From: Eleftheria terrae | GTDB taxonomy: Bacteria > Pseudomonadota > Gammaproteobacteria > Burkholderiales > Burkholderiaceae_C | Reading direction: 5' to 3' | Assembly (NCBI RefSeq): GCF_030419005.1 | Contig: NZ_CP106951.1 | Span: 558,001 to 622,000 of the forward strand | Length of the DNA: 64,000 nucleotides | Part shown: one piece after another, positions 57,199-64,000 of the stretch | How the letters are laid out: each line of letters starts with the position of its first letter | Position numbering within the stretch: position 1 is the stretch's first letter | Position numbers and translations under genes: made by a program | The notes under the pieces: model-generated | The model's input: the letters and a program-made list of their open reading frames with translations, nothing else | Told to the model about the DNA's origin: nothing | Databases searched by the model: none

Positions 57199-60112
57199 GC
57201 GGCCCTTCCCGACCGCCGCCCGTGTGCGGCGGCCCCTGCTGCAGGGCCGCCAGCCGGTGGCCGGGCTCTGGTTCCCTGCCGACTGGTTCGACGAGGCCGC
57301 ACGCGCCGCCCGCCTGCTGGCCGCCTGGCAAGCCGGCGCCAGCGCATGGCGCTTTGCCGAAGGCGACCTGCTGCGCTACGCCGAGCCGCGCGAGCAGGTG
57401 TGCGAAGGCCTGCCCGGCTGGGCGCTGCGGCGCGAAGGCGCCACGCTGTGCTCCGCCGCGTTGCAGGAGGGCGAGGCGGCCGGCCTGGCGCCGGCCGATG
57501 TGTGGATCGTGCTGGGCGGCGAGGTGCTGGCCTTGCAGCTGGCACAGGCCACGCCGCTCGACCCCGCGCGCTGGATAACGGTGCAGGAGCTGGCCCTGCT
57601 GGAGACCTTCGACCTGCGCGAAGCGCTTGGCCCGCCGGTGCTGCTGGCGCCCGGGCCGCGGCCGGTGCGCGACATCCTGGGCGCCGGGGTGCCGCCGGCG
57701 AGCGCCGAGCAGCAGGCCTTCCTGCGCGCCCTGGCCCGCTCCCGCGGGGACAGGCCGCAGGCCGGGCGGGCAGCGCCGGCGCGGCCTGCGGCCGTGGACG
57801 ACCGGCCGGCAAGGCCCTCGGCCGGCGGCAGGCCTCGATGGTGGCCCCTGGTGGCTGCCGGCCTGGGCGGGGTGCTGCTGGCCCGCTGCACGGACGGGGG
57901 CGGCGATGCGCCGGTCGAGATGGCCGTCATGGCCTTCCTGCTCGCGGTACTGGTGGGCGGCCTGCTCGCGCTGCGGGCGGTGCGGCGTGCACCGCCGCAG
58001 TGGGTGGCTGCCGGGCAGTCGGCGCCGGCGCGCCAGGGCACAGCGACGCCGGCGCGCAGCGGGCGGACACCGGGTGACACGCTGCCGCGGCGCCGGCTGG
58101 CCCAGGCGATGCCGCAGCGCTGGCGCGAGTGGCTGGCGCGGCTGGCCGTGGCCTCCCAGCTGGCGCGGGTGCTGGGACGGCAGCAGGCGGCCTACCTGCG
58201 CCGCATGATGGACCTGTTCGAGCGTGGCGAGCTGAACGAAGCGCTGCGCCACGCGCTGCCGCTGGGCAACGAGGCCGGCTCGCTGGGCCAGGCCTTCGGC
58301 ACGCCGGGCCGCCGCCAGACGCTCGACCTGGGCCGCCAGGCCGCGTTGGCTGCTGCCAGCATTCATCTCGGCGACCACCTGCAGGAGCGCCTGCGCGCGC
58401 TCTACCGGCGCAGCTTCGAGCAGCTGGACCGGGCCGGGCGACACGACGAGGCGGTGTTCGTGCTCGCCGAACTGCTGCAGTCACGCGACGAGGCGCTCGA
58501 CTACCTCGAGAAGCTGCAACGCTACAGCCAGGCGGCCGAACTGGCGCTGGCCTGGGACCGCCCGGCCGCCACCTTGGTGCGCCTGCACTGCCTGGCCGGC
58601 GACTGGCGCCGCGCGGTCGCGGTGGCCCGGCGCGACAACGCCTTCGCCAACGCGGTGCTGCAACTCGAGCCGCGCTGGCCCGACGTGGCGCGCCGCCTGC
58701 GCCAGGAATGGGGCGAGACGCTGGCCCAGCGCGGCCTGTGGCTGGCCGCGGTGGAAGCGGTGTGGCCGGTCGAGGCGCTGCGCGCGCAAGCCGGCGAGTG
58801 GCTGCTGGCGGCCGAAGCGGCCGGCGGCGTGCTGGCGGCACGGGCCCTGGTGCAGCGCGCCGTGTTGCAGCCGGAGACCTTGCAGTTGCACGCGGTGCGG
58901 GTGGTTGCCCTGCGCGACGACCCTGGCCTGCATGCCGAGCGTGCGGCGCTGGCCGCCGAGTTGCTGGCGCTGGGCGAGCCGCGCGAGGCGGTGCGGGGCC
59001 TCGCGGCCGCCGTGCTGCCGCAGTTGCTGGCCGACCAGGCACTCGGCCGCGGCAGCTTCGACCGCAAGCAGCTGCAGCGCCTGCTGGCCCTCAGCGGCGA
59101 CCCGCTGCTGCAGGCCGACCTGCCGGCCGGCGACTGGCCGCGCGCCAGCGTCCAGCCCTTGCGTGCGGGCGGGCGCCCGCTGGCCTGCCAGCCGCCGGCA
59201 GCGGGGGCGCATGCGATCGCCGACGCTGCCTGCCTGCCTGACAACCGCTTCCTGCTGGCCCTGGGCGAGGCCGGCGTGGCGATGGTGGATGCTGTCGGCA
59301 CGGTGCTGGCGCGCTTCGCTGCCCCGGCCGAGCGCCTGGTGCTGGCGCACAGCGGCCAGGTGGCCCTGGCCCTGGCGCGCCGCGACGAGGTCTGGCGCGT
59401 CAGCCGCCTGGAGCTGCCGCGGCGGCGGGTGACGGACCTGGGGCTGGCCGCCTTCGATCACATGGCCACCGAGTTCGACGGCGTCGCCTGGACGGTGGGG
59501 CGCGGCCGCTGCCTGCAAGTGCTCGACACCACCCGCTCGCTTCAGGACGTGCTGTGGCAGGTGGCCGACCTGCCAGGCCGGGTGGCGGCCCTCACCATGA
59601 CGCCAGTGCTGGAGCAGGTGGTGCTGCAGGCGGACGACGGCACCCTGGCCTTGTGGCGCTATCGCCAGCCGAGCCGGCTGCTGGCCTCGCGCGACCCGGT
59701 GCCGGGCTTGCTCGGCGCGCCCGGCGTGCGGGTGCTGCACCCGACCCGCGGGCTGATCGACTTCCAGTTCGGTCCTGGGGAGGAGGCGCCGTCGGAGCTG
59801 CTGTGGCGCCTGCCTGGCGATGCCGTGATCGCCCGGCTGCCCTGGCCGGCGGTGTCCGCCACCGCGCTGCAGATCTGGCCGGGCGAACCCTGGACCTGGC
59901 TGGACTGGCGTGACAGTGCACAGGACGACCAGCGCGTGCTGCAGCTCATCGAGCTGGAGCACGGTGCGGTCGTGGCCACCTGCTGCTGGCCGGCCGTTAG
60001 CCAGCTGCGGCTGCGCCAGCAGGGCGACGCCTGGCTGCTGTTCGACGACCAGGGCCGGCTGCTGCAGCTCGACACCGCCTGCAGCCAGACGCGCAGCTTC
60101 GCGCTGCAGTGA
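57185..60112 (+). CDS. Large membrane protein, bpX6-like N-terminus, helical repeats and beta-propeller
   Basis: Protein of 975 residues, overlapping the previous gene by 14 bases. Residues 1-175 look like the bpX6 domain (VAGLWFPADWFDEAARAARL, GASAWRFAEGDLLRYAEPRE). A low-complexity linker leads to two transmembrane helices (about 218-234 and 240-262). Residues about 320-640 are helical TPR-like repeats (MMDLFERGELNEALRHALPL, DEAVFVLAELLQSRDEAL). Residues about 665-975 form a WD40/propeller-like C-terminus (AIADAACLPDNRFLLALGEA, AWTVGRGRCLQVLDTTRS). It is likely the membrane-anchored partner in the ternary system. Family name is tentative. Confidence 0.65.
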   Translation: MTPAERPFPTAARVRRPLLQGRQPVAGLWFPADWFDEAARAARLLAAWQAGASAWRFAEGDLLRYAEPREQVCEGLPGWALRREGATLCSAALQEGEAAGLAPADVWIVLGGEVLALQLAQATPLDPARWITVQELALLETFDLREALGPPVLLAPGPRPVRDILGAGVPPASAEQQAFLRALARSRGDRPQAGRAAPARPAAVDDRPARPSAGGRPRWWPLVAAGLGGVLLARCTDGGGDAPVEMAVMAFLLAVLVGGLLALRAVRRAPPQWVAAGQSAPARQGTATPARSGRTPGDTLPRRRLAQAMPQRWREWLARLAVASQLARVLGRQQAAYLRRMMDLFERGELNEALRHALPLGNEAGSLGQAFGTPGRRQTLDLGRQAALAAASIHLGDHLQERLRALYRRSFEQLDRAGRHDEAVFVLAELLQSRDEALDYLEKLQRYSQAAELALAWDRPAATLVRLHCLAGDWRRAVAVARRDNAFANAVLQLEPRWPDVARRLRQEWGETLAQRGLWLAAVEAVWPVEALRAQAGEWLLAAEAAGGVLAARALVQRAVLQPETLQLHAVRVVALRDDPGLHAERAALAAELLALGEPREAVRGLAAAVLPQLLADQALGRGSFDRKQLQRLLALSGDPLLQADLPAGDWPRASVQPLRAGGRPLACQPPAAGAHAIADAACLPDNRFLLALGEAGVAMVDAVGTVLARFAAPAERLVLAHSGQVALALARRDEVWRVSRLELPRRRVTDLGLAAFDHMATEFDGVAWTVGRGRCLQVLDTTRSLQDVLWQVADLPGRVAALTMTPVLEQVVLQADDGTLALWRYRQPSRLLASRDPVPGLLGAPGVRVLHPTRGLIDFQFGPGEEAPSELLWRLPGDAVIARLPWPAVSATALQIWPGEPWTWLDWRDSAQDDQRVLQLIELEHGAVVATCCWPAVSQLRLRQQGDAWLLFDDQGRLLQLDTACSQTRSFALQ

Positions 60113-60231
60113 GCCAGGGCGCACGGCTTGCGGCAAGGTGATGGCCGCCTCGCCCCGGCGCGGCTCCCGCCGACACAGCGCTTGCGCGCGCCCCTGCGCC
60201 GCACGGTGAGAGCACTCGGTGCCGTGCGGTG

Positions 60232-61239
60232 TCAGGCGAAGCGCCAGCGGATCAGCTGCCGGTAGGTCTGCCCGGGCACCAGCCAGCACGAGGGTTGTGG
60301 CCATTCCGGGTGATTGGGGCTGTCCGGCAGGACCTGCGGCTCCAGCGCGATGCCGGCGCAGGCGGCATAGGGGCTGCCGTCACGCGACGGGGTACCGCCC
60401 AGGTACTGGCCGGCATACACCTGCAGTGCCGGCAGGGTGCTGTACAGCTGCATCGCAAGGCCGCCGTCGCCGGCCTGCAGTTCAGCCACCGGGTGCTGCA
60501 GCGCGGCACCCTCGGCCGCGTCGATCAGCAAGGCGTGGTCGTAGCCGCCGCTGGCCTGCTGCTGCTCGTCGCGCAGCCAGTCCTGCTGCAGCGTCTTGGC
60601 CTGGCGGAAGTCGAAGCCGCTGCCGGCCACCGGCGCCAGCGGCCCGAGCGGGATCAGGTCGGCGTCGACCGGCAGGTAGTGCGCCGCCGGCACCCGCAGC
60701 CGGTGCGAGCGTACGTCGCCATGGCGGGCGTCGAGGTTGAAGTAGCTGTGCTGCGTCAGGCAAACCGGGCTGGGGGCACTGACCTCGGCCTCGGCTTCCA
60801 TCTCGATGCTGCGGGCGTCGGCCAGGCGGTAGGTCACCCGCGCCTGCAGCCGGCCCGGGTAGCCCTGGTCGCCGTCTTCGGACACCAGGGACAGGCAGGC
60901 CGCGGTGGGCTCATGGCCGTCGAGCTGCCAGCGACGCCGGTCGAAGCCCTGGGGGCCGCCGTGCAGCTGGTGGCGCGAGCCGGGGTTGGCCGTCAGCTGC
61001 CATGAGCGCCCAGCATGCGAGATGCGGGCGCCACCGATGCGGTTGGCATAGCGGCCGATGGTCGCACCGAGGTAGGCCGTCTGGGCTTGGTAGGCCGCGG
61101 CATCGGGGGCGCCGAGCAGCACCTCGCGGCGCTGGCCGTCCGCGCAGGGCACTTTGCAAGACAGCCAGGTGGCGCCCTGGTCCATCAGGGTCAATTCGAG
61201 GCCGTCGGGATGGCGGAGTGTCAGGACGTGGTGGGGCAT
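60232..61239 (-). CDS. galM: Galactose mutarotase / aldose 1-epimerase
   Basis: Interconverts alpha and beta anomers of hexoses; 335 residues. Family sequence: IGRYANRIGGARI, HQLHGGPQGFDRRRW, LTQHSYFNLDARH with the catalytic His region, and SGYDHAL-type GGYDHALLID. The general-base glutamate is expected in GIALEPQVLPDSPNHPEWP. It starts 19 bases inside the preceding carrier-protein ligase gene, an unusual coupling. Its role in that gene group is unclear; housekeeping sugar metabolism is likely. Confidence 0.88.
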   Translation of the reverse strand: MPHHVLTLRHPDGLELTLMDQGATWLSCKVPCADGQRREVLLGAPDAAAYQAQTAYLGATIGRYANRIGGARISHAGRSWQLTANPGSRHQLHGGPQGFDRRRWQLDGHEPTAACLSLVSEDGDQGYPGRLQARVTYRLADARSIEMEAEAEVSAPSPVCLTQHSYFNLDARHGDVRSHRLRVPAAHYLPVDADLIPLGPLAPVAGSGFDFRQAKTLQQDWLRDEQQQASGGYDHALLIDAAEGAALQHPVAELQAGDGGLAMQLYSTLPALQVYAGQYLGGTPSRDGSPYAACAGIALEPQVLPDSPNHPEWPQPSCWLVPGQTYRQLIRWRFA

Positions 61240-62177
61240 CGTGCGGAAGGTCGGGGGGTGGCTGGGTCCGGCCACAGCAGCTGCCGCACGCCGGCCGGCC
61301 ACTGTAGCGGGTCCAGCCCGTGGTGGCGCAGCAAGGCCAGTGTCACCCGTTCCAGCCCGAAGCCCAGGCAGGCCGTGCTGGCCATCTCGCCTCCGGCGGT
61401 GCGGATGCCGAACACCGACGAGAAGTGGTCCTGGTGCCAGTTGAAGGAACAGATCGCGGTGGGCTTCTGCTGCGAGACGATTGGCACCAGGATCTCGAAC
61501 TTCAGGCGCTGCTCGCGCTGGCTCGCCGCCAGGAAGCGCCCGCCGCGGCCGAAGAAAGGATCGGCCGCCACGTCGCTGGCCACCGGCAGCTCCAGCGACT
61601 GCAGCAGCTGCATTGCGCGCTCCAGCCAGGCGTCGCGCCAGGCCACCACCTCGTCGGTGGACGCCACCCGGACGAACTCGCGCATGCGAAAGGACTGCAG
61701 GCGGGTGGGTTCCGCGGAGGGCTCGTGGCGGTAGACCCAGTTGAGCACCGACACCAGCCGCCCACCGGGCCGCAACCGGCCCGAGAACAGCGGGTAGACC
61801 GGATAGCAGGCCGCCGGCGTCAGCATGACGCCGGTGATGTCCAGCAGGTCTTCCCAGCGCTCGCCGGCCTGCACGCGTGCCGACAGCGCCTTGGCCTCGG
61901 CTTCCCCGCCGAAGAAGCTGTGCACCGAGCCGGCCAGCTGGGGGAAGTTGTCGAGGTAGCCCACCTTCTCGATCAGGCCGCGGGCCACCACTGGCGGAAA
62001 GGTGAGCGACTCCGCGCCATCGTCCGCCGCCTCACGGCTCACCAGTTCGTTGAAGCGCTGCAGGATGTCCTCGAACACCGCGCCGCGGCCATAGCCGCCC
62101 GGCACGCCGGTGGGCAGGATGAGTCCGTGCGCCGCCAGCGCATCGTGGAAGGCGACGGGATCGTCAGCGTCGTTCAT
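61221..62177 (-). CDS. Amino acid:[carrier protein] ligase, class II aminoacyl-tRNA-synthetase-like
   Basis: Cytoplasmic enzyme of 318 residues that, in characterised homologues (Bradyrhizobium, Agrobacterium), activates glycine or alanine with ATP and loads it on a dedicated carrier protein instead of tRNA. It is related to the catalytic core of atypical seryl-tRNA synthetases. The zinc ligands are seen as C124 (TPAACYPVYP), E167 (MREFVRV) and C270 (STACLGFGLERVTLAL), with spacing close to the Bradyrhizobium C131/E176/C279. No tRNA-binding domain is present. I chose ATG 62177 because GGGAGG lies 8 bases upstream; ATG 62237 is alternative. Carrier protein and PPTase genes are divergent next door. 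Confidence 0.85.
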   Translation of the reverse strand: MNDADDPVAFHDALAAHGLILPTGVPGGYGRGAVFEDILQRFNELVSREAADDGAESLTFPPVVARGLIEKVGYLDNFPQLAGSVHSFFGGEAEAKALSARVQAGERWEDLLDITGVMLTPAACYPVYPLFSGRLRPGGRLVSVLNWVYRHEPSAEPTRLQSFRMREFVRVASTDEVVAWRDAWLERAMQLLQSLELPVASDVAADPFFGRGGRFLAASQREQRLKFEILVPIVSQQKPTAICSFNWHQDHFSSVFGIRTAGGEMASTACLGFGLERVTLALLRHHGLDPLQWPAGVRQLLWPDPATPRPSARCPTTS

Positions 62178-62389
62178 GCAGGAAGCCTCCCGGAAAGGGG
62201 CACCGTGGTCGGCGCCGGGTGTTGTGTCGGCGGTCATTGTCTGGCGCTGCCGCGGGCGCGGGCAGCCGGGCTGGGGGATACCCGCTCCCCTCAGTGAGGG
62301 GGTGCGGCGTGTTCGCCACACGGGCTGCGCGCTGGTCGCCCATATCATCAGAACGTTAAGTAATTCATGAACTTATTCACTATTTCCGG
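62178..62389. promoter_or_regulatory. Divergent promoter region with A/T-rich island
   Basis: About 210 bases between the ligase and PPTase starts. Positions 62341-62389 form an A/T-rich island, unusual for this DNA, with an imperfect inverted repeat TAAGT...ACTTA (62357-62375) and the palindrome TTCATGAA (62364-62371). A promoter for one or both gene groups is likely, but I cannot assign -35/-10 elements with confidence. Confidence 0.45.
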
Positions 62390-62857
62390 ATGACGCACCC
62401 GCTTTCCCGCTTCAACGCCTGCCTGCCCGATCCGCGGCTTCGCCTGGGCATCGACGTCGTGCAGGTGAGCCGCATCGAGGCCTCGGTGCAGCGCTTCGGC
62501 GACCGCTTCGTGCAGCGCGTGTTCACCGCCGCCGAAATCGCCGACGCCGACCAGGCGCCCGCCCTGCGCGGGCAGCGGCTGGCTGCCCGCTTCGCGGCCA
62601 AGGAGGCGGCCCTGAAGGCCTTCGGCTGGGCGCCGGCCGGCGTCGGCCCGCGCGACATCGAGGTGGCCCGCAGCGCCGACGGCGGCTGCACGCTGCGGCT
62701 GCACGGGCGGGCCGCCGAACGCCTGGCCGCCAGTGGCTGCGGCGACATCAGCCTCAGCCTGAGCCACGACGGCGACTATGCGGTGGCCACGGTGGTGGCC
62801 GCCGACCTCTCGCCCGGCCCTGCCCCGCTTGCTGCCGCGGTGCCCCTCCATGAGTGA
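62390..62857 (+). CDS. Holo-ACP synthase-type 4'-phosphopantetheinyl transferase
   Basis: AcpS-type PPTase of 155 residues that would transfer the phosphopantetheine arm from CoA to a carrier protein. Motifs: LGIDVVQVSRIE (Mg-binding Asp) near residue 19, the RFAAKEAALKAFG helix (Mg-binding Glu) near residue 67, and SLSLSHDGDYAVATVVA near residue 122. The genome's housekeeping acpS is expected elsewhere, so this copy probably serves the adjacent carrier protein. Its stop region overlaps the carrier-protein start by 8 bases. Confidence 0.88.
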   Translation: MTHPLSRFNACLPDPRLRLGIDVVQVSRIEASVQRFGDRFVQRVFTAAEIADADQAPALRGQRLAARFAAKEAALKAFGWAPAGVGPRDIEVARSADGGCTLRLHGRAAERLAASGCGDISLSLSHDGDYAVATVVAADLSPGPAPLAAAVPLHE

Positions 62858-63107
62858 CGCGCACGCCATCGACGCCGGCATCCGCGCGGTGCTGGCCGCA
62901 CACGCGCGCCTGCCGCAGCCGGTGGACCGGCTGGCCGCGCCGGCCGACCTGTTCCAGGCCGGCATGAGCTCGCATGCCAGCGTGGACGTGATGCTGGCGC
63001 TTGAAGAGGCCTTCGCGATCGAGTTTCCCGACGAGATGCTGACGCGACAGGTCTTCGGCAGCATCGCCGGCATCCGCCAGGCCCTGCTGCAACTTGGCGT
63101 GCAGTGA
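62850..63107 (+). CDS. Acyl carrier protein-like carrier for the amino acid ligase
   Basis: Small carrier protein of 85 residues. The prosthetic-group site is AGMSSHASVDVM with S41 as phosphopantetheine serine; the usual DSL is replaced by SSH, as in the carrier proteins that pair with amino acid:carrier-protein ligases (compare TSF in Bradyrhizobium). The acidic helix LALEEAFAIEFPDEML is also typical. It overlaps the PPTase gene and is followed by the hydrolase gene after 7 bases. The acceptor of the loaded amino acid is unknown. Confidence 0.85.
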   Translation: MSDAHAIDAGIRAVLAAHARLPQPVDRLAAPADLFQAGMSSHASVDVMLALEEAFAIEFPDEMLTRQVFGSIAGIRQALLQLGVQ

Positions 63108-63114
63108 AGACGCG

Positions 63115-64000
63115 GTGAAGACGCAGCCGGCCTCGCCCCTCTACTTCGGTCCGCAGGGCCAGCCGCTGTACGGTGTCTGGCATCCGGGCGCGCAGGCCGC
63201 CGCCTCGCTGGCGGTGGTGTTGTGCAGCGCCTGGGGCAGCGAGGATCTGGCGACCCACCACCTGCTGAAGCACCTGGCCGAGCGGCTGGCCGCCATGGGC
63301 CTGCCGGTGCTGCGCTTCGATGCGCAGGGCTGCGGCGATGCCGCCGGCGAGCTTGGCGAGGCGGACGGCATCGCTGCCTGGACGGCCTCGGTCCACCACG
63401 CGGTGGACGAAGCCCGCCGCCGGTCCGGCGTGCCACGGGTGGCGCTGCTCGGGCTGCGCCTGGGAGCCGCGCTGGCGGCGCTGGCGGCGGTGCAGCGCGA
63501 TGACATCGCCGGGCTGGTGGCGCTGTTCCCGGTCAGCCGGGGGCGGGCCTACCTGCGCGAGCTGAAGGCCCTGGGGGCGAGCGGTGCCGGACAGCGGCTG
63601 GAAGCCGGCGGCTTCCAGCTGAACGCGGCCACCCAGGCCAGCCTGGCCAGCCTGGCGCTGGATGCGCTGCCCAATGCGCCGGCACCGCAGCTGCTGTTGG
63701 TGGAGCGCGACGACCTCGCCGGCAGCCCGGCCTGGGTCGAGCAGCTGCAACGCCACGGCGCGGCGGTGCAGTGCGAGCGGCTGCCTGGCTGGCGTGGGCT
63801 GATGCAGGACGCGCACCGCAGCCAGCGGCCCGAGGCGGTCTGCGAGCGCACGCTGGACTGGCTGGCGGCGCTGGCCGCGCGCTTGCCTGCCACGCACGCT
63901 CCCGCTGGGCTCGTGATGGCCCAGCAGGCGGAGGCGGACGGCCTGCTGGAGCGGCTGGTCCAGGTCGCCGTGCCGGCCGCTGTGCCCGCCGGCGTCCACG
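63115..64000 (+). CDS. Alpha/beta-hydrolase fold protein, exosortase-associated hydrolase-like (partial)
   Basis: The frame is open from GTG 63115 to the right edge (295 codons), so the C-terminus is missing. It looks like an alpha/beta hydrolase: FGPQGQPLYGVWHP, then LAVVLCSAWG, LPVLRFDAQGCGDAAGE and the nucleophile elbow LLGLRLGAALA. The elbow reads GLRLG, with Arg where the catalytic Ser (GxSxG) should be. As I recall, a similar GLRLG elbow occurs in the hydrolase 2 family associated with exosortase A systems. It follows the carrier-protein gene by 7 bases, so it is probably part of the same operon. Whether it is an enzyme is uncertain. Confidence 0.65.
   Translation, partial: MKTQPASPLYFGPQGQPLYGVWHPGAQAAASLAVVLCSAWGSEDLATHHLLKHLAERLAAMGLPVLRFDAQGCGDAAGELGEADGIAAWTASVHHAVDEARRRSGVPRVALLGLRLGAALAALAAVQRDDIAGLVALFPVSRGRAYLRELKALGASGAGQRLEAGGFQLNAATQASLASLALDALPNAPAPQLLLVERDDLAGSPAWVEQLQRHGAAVQCERLPGWRGLMQDAHRSQRPEAVCERTLDWLAALAARLPATHAPAGLVMAQQAEADGLLERLVQVAVPAAVPAGVH

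Noticed and set aside
58481..60304. 607-codon minus strand frame opposite the bpX6-like gene
   Set aside because: Gln/His/Arg-rich shadow; no family features, and it overlaps the convergent galM end.

Overview
The window is very GC-rich DNA with short intergenic gaps, ATGA/GTGA stop-start overlaps inside operons, and a gene set (aerobic 2-aminobenzoyl-CoA/salicylyl-CoA type flavoprotein cluster, DUF2946 and PepSY iron/copper-type membrane proteins, exosortase-associated-type hydrolase) that points to a betaproteobacterium of the order Burkholderiales (Rubrivivax/Leptothrix/Methylibium/Caldimonas-like). The genus cannot be fixed by reading alone. I saw no rRNA, tRNA or CRISPR array.

Layout. 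1-3.1 kb: end of a sugar-binding protein gene, then two permeases and an ATPase of a carbohydrate (CUT1) ABC importer. 3.2-11.4 kb: a cellulose module, with bcsZ on the + strand convergent to bcsA-bcsB-bcsS on the - strand, and a maltoporin-like porin upstream of bcsA; no bcsC is present. 11.7-17.5 kb: GH15 glucoamylase-like enzyme, an SGNH (CE12-like) lipoprotein esterase, an AraC-type regulator and an orphan LivK-like binding protein. 18.4-24.4 kb: an RTX-repeat protein with a strong terminator, a secreted metzincin protease with four 60-residue repeats, a tandem universal stress protein and a bactofilin-like membrane protein.

24.6-30.9 kb: a tightly coupled six-gene catabolic operon (fused flavin monooxygenase/OYE reductase, SDR, MarR, enoyl-CoA hydratase, acyl-CoA dehydrogenase, RidA) that looks like the aerobic CoA-dependent 2-aminobenzoate/salicylate pathway. 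A nested palindrome overlaps a recognisable promoter in front of it, and no CoA ligase gene is present in the window. 30.9-33.8 kb: a large hybrid sensor histidine kinase. 34.3-38.3 kb: a likely accessory segment with a VOC protein, a Tat-type lipoprotein and a 571-residue tyrosine recombinase; 28 bases upstream of the recombinase start lies a perfect 12-6-12 (dif-like) inverted repeat. 38.6-50.4 kb: Na+/H+ antiporter, a PepSY/TonB-receptor/DUF2946 uptake operon, an LRR-DUF1963 fusion, a second PepSY operon with a Fur-box-like palindrome, and a cytoplasmic-type trehalase. 50.5-53.6 kb: cysteine synthase, two low-complexity stress-type proteins and a catalytically dead M50-like membrane protein.

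53.7-60.1 kb: a MoxR ATPase followed by three overlapping genes that fit the MoxR-vWA-beta-propeller (bpX) ternary systems proposed to act in biological conflict. 60.2-64 kb: a divergent locus with an amino acid:carrier-protein ligase (a tRNA-synthetase relative with its zinc ligands visible), a galactose mutarotase, an AcpS-type phosphopantetheinyl transferase, a dedicated carrier protein and the start of a hydrolase whose nucleophile position is Arg. The last two systems and the dif-like site are the most interesting features.
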